From the NCBI GenBank assembly GCA_030840515.1, contig JAVEEJ010000243.1:1-9259 (forward strand): DNA of 9,259 bases, in the 5' to 3' direction. The translations under genes and the position numbers were made by a program. Below, piece after piece: positions 1 through 6,396 of the stretch. The notes under the pieces are model-generated. The model searched no databases and was not told where the DNA came from. It saw only the letters and a list, made by a program, of their open reading frames with translations. How positions within the stretch are numbered: position 1 is the stretch's first letter; each line of letters opens with the position of its first letter. Origin of the DNA: Frankiaceae bacterium. Its GTDB lineage: Bacteria; Actinomycetota; Actinomycetes; JAVEEJ01.

Positions 1-565
<565 letters not shown>

Positions 566-567
566 GC

Positions 568-1776
568 ATGGCGGAGCAGAACAGCCCCGGCGGCGTCACA
601 GCCGGAAGCATCGCCGTGCACGAGCGCGGAGTCCCACTCGCTGGGCCGGGCACCGGACGCAAGACACCGGACGCCCGCCCGCCGGCGATCGAGTCGCGTG
701 ACGTCGACGACTTCGCCCCGGTCGCCGGACGCGAGGAGGACTGGCGCTTCACCCCAGTGAAGGCCATTCGCGGTCTGCTCGACGGCACGGCGATCGCCGA
801 CGGCGACATCTCGATCGCGTGGGACGCGCCCGACGGCGTGACCATCACCCGGGTCGGCGCCGACGACAAGCGCATTGGCTCCGCCGCGTTGCCGGCCGAC
901 CGCGCCGCAGCCGTTGCGCTCGCCAAGAGCGAGGGCGCGCTGCTCATCTCGATCCCGGCCGACCTCGTGGTCGACAAGGCCATCACCGTGTCGGTGAAGG
1001 GCTCCGGTGGCACCGCCTACGGACACCTGGTCATCGACGTGGCTCACGGTGCCCGCGCGACCGTCGTACTCGATCACGCAGGCTCTGGCACCTTCTCCGC
1101 CGGAGTCGAAGCGGTTGTCGGCGACAGCGCCCACCTCACCCTGATCTCGCTGCAGGACTGGGAAGACGGCTCGACCCACCTCGGCCAGCACTCCGCGCTC
1201 GTCGGCCGCGATGCCAGCTTCAAGGCCGCCCACGTCACCCTCGGCGGCAGCGTGGTGCGCCTCACCCCGCGCGTCCGCTACTCCGGACCCGGCGGCGACG
1301 CCGAGCTGCTCGGTCTCTACTTCGCCGACGAGGGCCAGCACCTCGAGCACCGCACCCTCATCGACCACCAGGCAGCGCACTGCAAGAGCCGGGTGACCTA
1401 CAAGGGCGCGTTGCAGGGCAAGAGCGCACGCACCGTGTGGATCGGCGACGTCGTCATCGGCGCCGAGGCCATCGGCACCGACACCTACGAGCTCAACCGC
1501 AACCTGCTGCTCTCCGACGGCGCGCGCGCCGACTCTGTGCCCAACCTCGAGATCCTCACCGGCGAGGTCATCGGCGCCGGCCACGCGAGCACGACGGGTC
1601 GCTTCGACGACGACCAGCTCTTCTACCTGCAGTCCCGCGGCATCCCGGCGGACGACGCCCGTCGCATGGTGGTGCGCGCCTTCTTCGCCGAGGTCATCCA
1701 GAAGATCGGGCTGCCGGACCTGGAGGAGCGCCTCCTCGCCGCCGTCGACGCCGAACTTGCCGGAGCGAGCGCATGA
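568..1776 (+). CDS. sufD: Fe-S cluster assembly protein SufD
   Basis: This 402-residue protein has normal SufD length. SufD is the SufB paralog that pairs with SufB and binds SufC; it helps iron entry and cluster formation on the scaffold. The N-terminal region (about 1-100) contains the REEDWRFTPVKAI stretch common in actinobacterial SufD. The beta-helix core follows with LISLQDWEDGSTHLGQHSAL, and then the shared SufB/SufD core FADEGQHLEHRTLIDH. The C-terminal part reads GAGHASTTGRFDDDQLFYLQ. His339 in GHASTTG matches the SufD His implicated in cluster assembly (E. coli His360, from memory). The ATG at 568 lies 2 bp after the sufB stop, with a purine-rich GGAAGGGG at 547-554 that is rather far upstream, so translation may depend on coupling to sufB. 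Its TGA overlaps the next ATG by 4 bp. Confidence 0.97.
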   Translation: MAEQNSPGGVTAGSIAVHERGVPLAGPGTGRKTPDARPPAIESRDVDDFAPVAGREEDWRFTPVKAIRGLLDGTAIADGDISIAWDAPDGVTITRVGADDKRIGSAALPADRAAAVALAKSEGALLISIPADLVVDKAITVSVKGSGGTAYGHLVIDVAHGARATVVLDHAGSGTFSAGVEAVVGDSAHLTLISLQDWEDGSTHLGQHSALVGRDASFKAAHVTLGGSVVRLTPRVRYSGPGGDAELLGLYFADEGQHLEHRTLIDHQAAHCKSRVTYKGALQGKSARTVWIGDVVIGAEAIGTDTYELNRNLLLSDGARADSVPNLEILTGEVIGAGHASTTGRFDDDQLFYLQSRGIPADDARRMVVRAFFAEVIQKIGLPDLEERLLAAVDAELAGASA

Positions 1777-2120
1777 CCGCGTGGGTGGACGTCTGCGGCG
1801 TCGACGACCTCAGTGACGGGACTGCCAAGGCGTACGACATCGCCGGCAAGCCGATCGCACTGGTGCGCAGCGACGGTGTCTTCTACGCCATCGAGGACAT
1901 CTGCTCCCACGCCGACATCGCCCTGTCGGAAGGCGAGGTCGACGGCAAGTGCATCGAGTGCTGGCTGCACGGCTCGCGGTTCGACCTCGAGACCGGCAAG
2001 CCAACGGGACCTCCGGCCAACCGGCCGGTCCCGGTCTACCCCACCAAGACCGAAGGCGGGCGCGTGCTCGTCGCTGTCGAAGTTGCCCTTGCAGCAAACA
2101 CCGAAGACCAGGAGAGCTGA
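1773..2120 (+). CDS. Rieske-type [2Fe-2S] ferredoxin in the suf operon
   Basis: This 115-residue soluble protein starts at ATG 1773, overlapping the sufD stop as ATGA. A GGAG at 1762-1765 sits 7 bases ahead. It carries a complete Rieske cluster site: C44-x-H46, then 16 residues, then C63-W-L-H66, which is the C-x-H...C-x2-H pattern. An extra Cys60 sits three residues before the second pair. The remainder (SDGVFYAIEDICSH at the first site, GSRFDLETGKPTGPPA after the second) fits the small ferredoxins of aromatic-ring dioxygenases, and database names such as dioxygenase ferredoxin subunit are common for it. No oxygenase is nearby, and its place between sufD and sufC recurs in actinobacteria. 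A role as electron donor or redox partner in cluster assembly is more likely than one in aromatic degradation, but this is inference. No signal peptide or membrane segment is seen. Confidence 0.93.
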   Translation: MTAWVDVCGVDDLSDGTAKAYDIAGKPIALVRSDGVFYAIEDICSHADIALSEGEVDGKCIECWLHGSRFDLETGKPTGPPANRPVPVYPTKTEGGRVLVAVEVALAANTEDQES

Positions 2121-2123
2121 CGC

Positions 2124-2930
2124 GTGGCCACCCTCGAGATCCGTGACCTTCACGTCTCCGTCAACGTCCCCAGCGGGGAGACGCAGGAGATCCTGCGCGG
2201 CGTCGACCTGACCGTGAAGCAGGGCGAGACCCACGCCATCATGGGGCCCAACGGCTCCGGCAAGTCGACGCTCGCCTACTCGATCGCCGGACACCCCAAA
2301 TACACCGTGACCAGCGGCGAGGTGCTGCTCGACGGCGAGGACGTTCTCGCGATGAAGGTCGACGAGCGCGCTCGCGCGGGCCTGTTCCTCGCCATGCAAT
2401 ACCCGGTCGAGGTCCCCGGCGTCTCGGTCTCCAACTTCCTGCGCACCGCCGCCACCGCCATCCGCGGCGAGGCGCCCAAGCTGCGGCTCTGGGTCAAGGA
2501 GATGAAGGAGGCCATGGCTGAGCTGCACATGGACCCGACCTTCGCCGAGCGCAACGTCAACGAGGGCTTCTCCGGCGGCGAGAAGAAGCGCCACGAGATC
2601 CTCCAGCTCGAGCTGCTCAAGCCGAAGATCGCGATCCTCGACGAGACCGACTCGGGCCTGGACGTCGACGCGCTCCGCGTCGTGAGCCAGGGCGTCAACC
2701 GGGTTCGCGAAGCCGGCACCACGGGCACGCTGCTCATCACGCACTACACGCGCATCCTGCGCTACATCCAGCCCGACTACGTCCACGTCTTCGTCGGCGG
2801 CCGCATCGTCGAGGAGGGCGGCCCGGAGCTGGCCGACCGACTTGAGGCTGAGGGCTACGAGCGTTACGTCGCAGGCGCCGGTCCCGCTGTCGCTGCCGAG
2901 GCGGTCGTGGGGGAGAGCCCGGCTCCATGA
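2124..2930 (+). CDS. sufC: Fe-S cluster assembly ATPase SufC
   Basis: This 268-residue ABC-type ATPase is the nucleotide-binding subunit of the SufBCD scaffold. ATP-driven dimerisation of SufC reshapes SufB-SufD so that a cluster can form. All motifs are present: Walker A GPNGSGKST at 41-49, the ABC signature FSGGEKKR beginning at Phe149, Walker B KIAILDETDSGLD with Asp173 and catalytic Glu174, and the H-loop His207 in LLITHYTRIL. The phrase ILDETDSGLD is characteristic of SufC. There are no membrane segments, as expected. The start is GTG at 2124, with GGAGAG at 2111-2116 seven bases ahead, 3 bp after the Rieske gene. A short Ala/Pro-rich tail of about 20 residues extends past the usual end. 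The stop overlaps the sufS start by 4 bp. Confidence 0.98.
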   Translation: MATLEIRDLHVSVNVPSGETQEILRGVDLTVKQGETHAIMGPNGSGKSTLAYSIAGHPKYTVTSGEVLLDGEDVLAMKVDERARAGLFLAMQYPVEVPGVSVSNFLRTAATAIRGEAPKLRLWVKEMKEAMAELHMDPTFAERNVNEGFSGGEKKRHEILQLELLKPKIAILDETDSGLDVDALRVVSQGVNRVREAGTTGTLLITHYTRILRYIQPDYVHVFVGGRIVEEGGPELADRLEAEGYERYVAGAGPAVAAEAVVGESPAP

Positions 2931-4186
2931 CCCTTGACGTCGAGCGGATCCGCAAGGACTTCCCGGTCCTCGAGCGGCGGGTCCACGACGACCAGCCGCT
3001 GGTCTACCTGGACAGCGCTGCGACGTCGCAGAAGCCTCGTGCGGTGCTCGACGCCATGGCCGAGTACTACGAGCTGCACAACGCCAACGTGCACCGCGGC
3101 ATCCACACCCTCGCCGAGGAAGCCACCGCGCTCTACGAGGGCGCCCGCGACACGGTGGCCGGCTTCATCAACGCCACCGACCGCAGCGAGGTCGTGTTCA
3201 CCAAGAACTCCACCGAGGGTCTGAACCTGCTGGCTCGCACGATCGGCGACAGCCCGAGCGGCGGGGAATCAGGGAACGAGTACGGCGTCGGCCCCGGTGA
3301 CGAGATCTGCATCACCGAGATGGAGCACCACTCCAACATCGTTCCGTGGCAGCTGCTCGCGCAGCGCACCGGCGCCACGCTGAAATGGATCGGCCTCACC
3401 GACGACGGCCGGCTCGACCTGACGAACCTCGACCAGGTCATCAACGACCGCACGAAGGTCGTCGCCTTCGTCCACCAGAGCAACATCCTCGGCACGCTCA
3501 ACCCCGTCGAGCCGATCGTGCGCCGAGCCCGGGAGGTCGGCGCGCTGACCATCCTCGATGCCTCGCAGACCGTGCCGCACCGACCCGTCGACCTGCAGTC
3601 GCTCGACGTCGACGCCGCCGTCTTCACCGGCCACAAGATGCTCGGCCCGACTGGCATCGGCGTGCTCTGGGCGCGCCGCGAGGTCCTCGACGCGCTGCCG
3701 CCCTTCCTCGGCGGCGGCGAGATGATCAGCGTCGTCCAGATGGAGGGCTCGACCTTCGCCGAGCCGCCGCACAAGTTCGAGGCCGGCACCCCGATGATCG
3801 CCGAAGCCGTCGGGCTCGCTGCAGCGGTCGACTACCTGCAGGCACTCGGCATGAGCGAGGTTGCTGAGCACGAGGCGGCGCTCACCTCCTACGCCCTCGA
3901 CGCCCTGCACACCGTCGACGGGCTGCGCGTCATCGGCCCCGACACGACCGAGCAGCGCGGCGGTGCGATCTCCTTCGTGCTCGGCGACCTGCACCCCCAC
4001 GACGTCGGCCAGGTGCTCGACGAGCGCGGTATCGCGGTCCGCGTCGGCCAGCACTGTGCCGCCCCGGTCTGCCGTCGCATGGGCGTGCCCGCGACGACGC
4101 GCGCGTCCTTTGCGCCGTACACGTCGTTCGCTGAGATCGACGCCCTCGTCGAAGGCCTGCAGCACGTGCGGAGGTTCTTCGGGTGA
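2927..4186 (+). CDS. sufS: Cysteine desulfurase SufS (type II)
   Basis: This 419-residue PLP enzyme releases sulfur from L-cysteine as an enzyme-bound persulfide, giving alanine, and feeds the SUF scaffold. The PLP-binding lysine is Lys237 in FTGHKMLGPTGIGVLW. The persulfide-carrying cysteine is Cys377 in VRVGQHCAAPVCRRMG, in the short R-x-G-x-H-C-A form of type II desulfurases. A second cysteine, Cys382, follows five residues later, as is common in actinobacterial versions. Fold landmarks include VYLDSAATSQKP at the N-terminus, EMEHHSNIVPWQ and VHQSNILGTLNP. A hydrophilic stretch at about 107-120 (DSPSGGESGNEYG) lengthens a surface loop relative to the roughly 406-residue E. coli enzyme. The start is ATG 2927 in ATGA overlap with sufC, with GGGGGAGAG at 2909-2917. 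Its stop overlaps the GTG of sufU, its expected partner. Confidence 0.97.
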   Translation: MTLDVERIRKDFPVLERRVHDDQPLVYLDSAATSQKPRAVLDAMAEYYELHNANVHRGIHTLAEEATALYEGARDTVAGFINATDRSEVVFTKNSTEGLNLLARTIGDSPSGGESGNEYGVGPGDEICITEMEHHSNIVPWQLLAQRTGATLKWIGLTDDGRLDLTNLDQVINDRTKVVAFVHQSNILGTLNPVEPIVRRAREVGALTILDASQTVPHRPVDLQSLDVDAAVFTGHKMLGPTGIGVLWARREVLDALPPFLGGGEMISVVQMEGSTFAEPPHKFEAGTPMIAEAVGLAAAVDYLQALGMSEVAEHEAALTSYALDALHTVDGLRVIGPDTTEQRGGAISFVLGDLHPHDVGQVLDERGIAVRVGQHCAAPVCRRMGVPATTRASFAPYTSFAEIDALVEGLQHVRRFFG

Positions 4187-4644
4187 ACCTCGAGTCGATG
4201 TACCAGGAGATCATCCTCGACCACTACCGGCACCCTCAGCACAAGGGACTGCGCGAGCCCTACGAGGCCGAGGTGCACCACGTCAACCCGACCTGCGGCG
4301 ACGAGGTGACCCTGCGCGTGCACCTCGACGGCGGAACGATCGCTGACGTGTCGTACGACGGGCAGGGGTGCTCGATCTCCCAGGCCTCGGCGTCGGTGAT
4401 GGCCGGTCTCATCATCGGCAAGCCCGTCGGCGAGGCCCAGCACCTGCAGGAGGAGTTCCTCGCGCTCATGCAGTCGCAGGGCAAGGTCGAGCCCGACGAG
4501 GACGTCCTCGAGGACGCGGTGGCGTTCGCGGGCGTCTCGAAGTACCCGGCACGCGTGAAGTGCGCGCTGCTGGCGTGGATGGCGTGGAAGGACGCGACCG
4601 CTCAGGCGCTCGCGTCGGCCCCGTCGATGGAGGAGAGCTCATGA
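4183..4644 (+). CDS. sufU: Zinc-dependent sulfurtransferase SufU
   Basis: This 153-residue protein accepts the persulfide sulfur from SufS and passes it to the scaffold. The Bacillus subtilis-type SufU zinc ligands are all present: Cys38 and Asp40 in NPTCGDEVTL, Cys63 in GQGCSISQASASV, and Cys127 in VKCALLAW. They match Cys41, Asp43, Cys66 and Cys128 of the B. subtilis protein (from memory). Zn-SufU swaps a ligand with SufS and activates it, which suits the adjacent type II desulfurase. Residues 64-107 contain the stretch typical of SufU as opposed to IscU (SMEESS at the end is a short acidic tail). The chosen start is GTG 4183, supported by GGAGG at 4170-4174 eight bases ahead and by a GTGA overlap with the sufS stop. 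An ATG at 4198 would lose the conserved start of the MYQEIILDHYRHP motif only slightly and is less likely. Confidence 0.96.
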   Translation: MNLESMYQEIILDHYRHPQHKGLREPYEAEVHHVNPTCGDEVTLRVHLDGGTIADVSYDGQGCSISQASASVMAGLIIGKPVGEAQHLQEEFLALMQSQGKVEPDEDVLEDAVAFAGVSKYPARVKCALLAWMAWKDATAQALASAPSMEESS

Positions 4645-4967
4645 CCGAGACCGCCAGCATCCCCACCAACGACGACATCGAGGAGGCCATGCGCGACGTG
4701 GTCGACCCCGAGCTGGGCATCAACGTCGTCGACCTCGGCCTGCTCTACGGCGTGAACCTCGCGCCCGACCGCTCGGTCACCCTCGACATGACTCTGACGT
4801 CCGCCGCGTGTCCGCTCACCGACGTCATCGAGGACCAGACCCACGCCGCTCTCGAGGGGCTCGTCACCGACGTGCGGATCAACTGGGTCTGGATGCCGCC
4901 GTGGGGCCCGGACAAGATCACCGATGACGGCCGCGAGCAGCTCCGCGCGCTGGGCTTCAACGTCTGA
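4641..4967 (+). CDS. sufT: SufT-type MIP18/DUF59 metal-sulfur cluster assembly factor
   Basis: This 108-residue protein is of the MIP18 (DUF59, PaaD-like) family. It begins at ATG 4641 in ATGA overlap with sufU, behind a strong GGAGGAGAG at 4629-4637. The family signature is clear: DVVDPELGINVVDLGLLYGV at about 19-38, followed by the conserved cysteine Cys57 in TLTSAACPLTDVI and the ending MPPWGPDKITDDGREQLRAL. Proteins of this kind help to mature [4Fe-4S] proteins when iron or cluster supply is limiting. In actinobacterial suf operons the gene is routinely last. PaaD of phenylacetate degradation belongs to the same family, but the position here and the short single-domain form make SufT the better name. 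It closes the operon: the next gene starts 84 bp downstream and belongs to an unrelated family. Confidence 0.93.
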   Translation: MTETASIPTNDDIEEAMRDVVDPELGINVVDLGLLYGVNLAPDRSVTLDMTLTSAACPLTDVIEDQTHAALEGLVTDVRINWVWMPPWGPDKITDDGREQLRALGFNV

Positions 4968-5051
4968 CCGCTGCGCACGCGTTGCGGCGAGGCCCATCGC
5001 CCCGTCCGGTTGCAGTGCGGACGCACCCCCGCGAAATGACCCGAACGAGTC
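4968..5051 (+). other. Spacer between sufT and the GGDEF-like gene
   Basis: This 84-bp gap holds two short inverted repeats, CCGC...GCGG at 4968-4987 (imperfect) and GGCGA-GGCCCA-TCGCC at 4986-5001. Neither is followed by a T-rich run, so a Rho-independent terminator is not supported. A weak promoter candidate is TTGCAG at 5010-5015, with GAAATG 17 bp further on at 5033-5038. The second element is a poor -10. An in-frame stop at 5037-5039 shows that the downstream gene cannot begin earlier. It remains open whether the next gene has its own promoter or is reached by read-through from suf. Confidence 0.35.
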
Positions 5052-5053
5052 AT
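5036..5053. promoter_or_regulatory. Inverted repeat ATGAC-N8-GTCAT over the start codon of the GGDEF-like gene
   Basis: ATGAC at 5036-5040 and GTCAT at 5049-5053 are perfect reverse complements separated by eight bases. The right arm includes the first two bases of the ATG at 5052. Such a site could be an operator, or an RNA hairpin that hides the start codon. The arms are only 5 bp, so chance is a real alternative. Confidence 0.2.
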
Positions 5054-6374
5054 GTCGGTGCATGCCGAACCTGTCGAGTCAGCAAGCATGCAGGCCACAG
5101 GCTCCGTCGGCACTCCCCGCCCTCGGCGGTGCCTCGACGGGCGAGCGCTCCTCAGCGTGGCCGCCGGCTTGCTCAGCTTCGCCATCGCAGCAGAGTCCCG
5201 CCTGTTGGGCCTCGCGGCGCTTGGCCTCGTCGTCCTCGTGACCGCGAGGTATTGGCGCCACCTGGAGCCGTGGCTGCCGGCCAAGCGCTCATGGCTCGAC
5301 AGCCAGGCGCTCGAGCGCGCTGCAGCCGACCGCGCGGCGCAGCTGGGGACGATCACCCGCCAGCGCGACGCGGTGGAGGCCCTCGTGCAAGCCCGCCGTG
5401 GGCTCGAAGCCGGCGCAGACCGGCAGGCCACCGTGTTGCGCGCCGCACGGGCCGCCGCCGCCGCCGCCGTCGCCCTCTACGTGGAGTCGCAGGACGGGGT
5501 TCTCGTCGCCCTCGCCGCAGACGGAGCTTCCCCGATGCCCTTGGCGCTCGGTCTGGGCTCGCTCTGCCGACGCGCGCTGGACACGCAGCAGACCCAGGTT
5601 GCTACCGGCGCCGACGGGCCGACCAAGGCCGAGAGCGACGCCGTCGCCGCCTTCTCGGCCGCGGCCGACCGTCAGCTGAACTCCGTGGTGTGCCTCCCGG
5701 TCGCATTGGGGGAGGGCTCGCCCGGAGTCCTCGTCCTGGGACTGTCGCGAGCGCTCCTGGCACTACCCGGAGAGCTCGTCGCCGTGCTCGGCTTGCTCGT
5801 CGGCGAGACCTCGAGGATCCCCGCCACCAAGGCGTCGCTGCTCCACCCGTCGCCACCCGAGCGCCGGGACGATCTCACCGGAGCGCTGACCCGCTGGGCA
5901 GGGGAGCTCGCGCTCCATCTCGAAGTGGACCGCTCGGTCCGCAACGGGGTGCCGCTCGGGCTCGCACTGGTCGAGCTCGACCGCTTCCAGGACTTCACTG
6001 CGACGCGGGGCGGCTCGCGCGCCGACCAGCTGCTCGCCTCGGCTGTCGGCGCGTGGAACACCCAGCTCCGCAATGACGACGTGCTCATCCGCTGGGACTC
6101 CCGCACCTTCATGCTCCTGCTGCCGGGCTGTGAGCAAGCAGATGCGGAGCGGGCCGGCCGTCAGCTGCGCGCACATGTGCCGATGGGCCAGACCGCATCC
6201 GTGGGGTTCACCATCTTCACCGGGGCCGAGGACGTCGAGCAGGCGATCGACCGGGCGGACCAGGCGCTCCAGCGCGCGAAGCGGCTCGGTCGCAACCGAT
6301 CGCTGGCGATGTATGCCCCTCGAATCGTGCCGGCCCCGAGGGCGAGCGCCGAGTCGCTGCAACAGGTCGGCTGA
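5052..6374 (+). CDS. Membrane-anchored GAF protein with a degenerate GGDEF domain (candidate c-di-GMP receptor)
   Basis: This is a 440-residue protein. Residues 32-48 and 50-65 form two hydrophobic segments, likely a membrane hairpin. They are followed by an Ala/Arg-rich linker that may be a coiled coil (80-125), a GAF-like domain (about 121-255, LYVES through VVCLPVALGEGSPGVLVLGL) and a GGDEF-like domain (273-420). The GGDEF fold is clear from DDLTG at 273-277, LLLPGC after the active-site strand, ASVGFT at 382-387 and AKRLGRNR at 409-416. The catalytic motif is lost: residues 349-353 read DSRTF instead of GGDEF. The first metal Asp is Glu308 and the guanine-binding Asn is Thr316; only Asp325 remains. 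An RxxD (Arg340-Asn-Asp-Asp343) sits exactly five residues before the motif, as in c-di-GMP inhibitory sites. Cyclase activity is unlikely. A ligand-sensing or c-di-GMP-binding role is inferred. The ATG at 5052 has only a weak upstream GAACGAG; ATG 5088 is an alternative. Confidence 0.85.
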   Translation: MSVHAEPVESASMQATGSVGTPRPRRCLDGRALLSVAAGLLSFAIAAESRLLGLAALGLVVLVTARYWRHLEPWLPAKRSWLDSQALERAAADRAAQLGTITRQRDAVEALVQARRGLEAGADRQATVLRAARAAAAAAVALYVESQDGVLVALAADGASPMPLALGLGSLCRRALDTQQTQVATGADGPTKAESDAVAAFSAAADRQLNSVVCLPVALGEGSPGVLVLGLSRALLALPGELVAVLGLLVGETSRIPATKASLLHPSPPERRDDLTGALTRWAGELALHLEVDRSVRNGVPLGLALVELDRFQDFTATRGGSRADQLLASAVGAWNTQLRNDDVLIRWDSRTFMLLLPGCEQADAERAGRQLRAHVPMGQTASVGFTIFTGAEDVEQAIDRADQALQRAKRLGRNRSLAMYAPRIVPAPRASAESLQQVG

Positions 6375-6384
6375 CGTCCGCAGA

Positions 6385-6396
6385 GCTGAGCTCAGC
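6385..6396. other. 12-bp perfect palindrome at the convergent gene ends
   Basis: GCTGAGCTCAGC is fully self-complementary and lies in the 17-bp gap between the two convergent stop codons. It covers the stop codon of the minus-strand gene (6392-6394). It could fold only into a short stem and lacks a T-run, so terminator function is doubtful, though a small bidirectional pause site is possible. Confidence 0.25.

Noticed and set aside
1773..2120. Rieske gene as part of an aromatic-ring dioxygenase
   Set aside because: No oxygenase alpha or beta subunit or reductase is nearby; the gene is locked into the suf operon by overlap and close spacing.
1623..2786. Long minus-strand open frame (387 codons) across sufD, the Rieske gene and sufC
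   Set aside because: It spans three certain genes on the other strand and has no recognisable motif; GC-driven shadow.
3269..4165. Minus-strand open frame (298 codons) opposite sufS
   Set aside because: Composition is that of a complement shadow, and the sufS frame carries all catalytic residues.
4986..5001. Hairpin GGCGA-N6-TCGCC after sufT as a terminator
   Set aside because: The stem is only 5 bp and no T-run follows; common by chance at this GC content.
5451..5469. GCC trinucleotide run
   Set aside because: It encodes an Ala run inside the GGDEF-like protein and is ordinary low-complexity coding sequence at high GC.
4982..6076. Plus-strand open frame (364 codons) overlapping the GGDEF-like gene
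   Set aside because: Its product is extremely Arg/Pro-rich, typical of an out-of-frame reading; the GAF/GGDEF frame is clearly the coding one.
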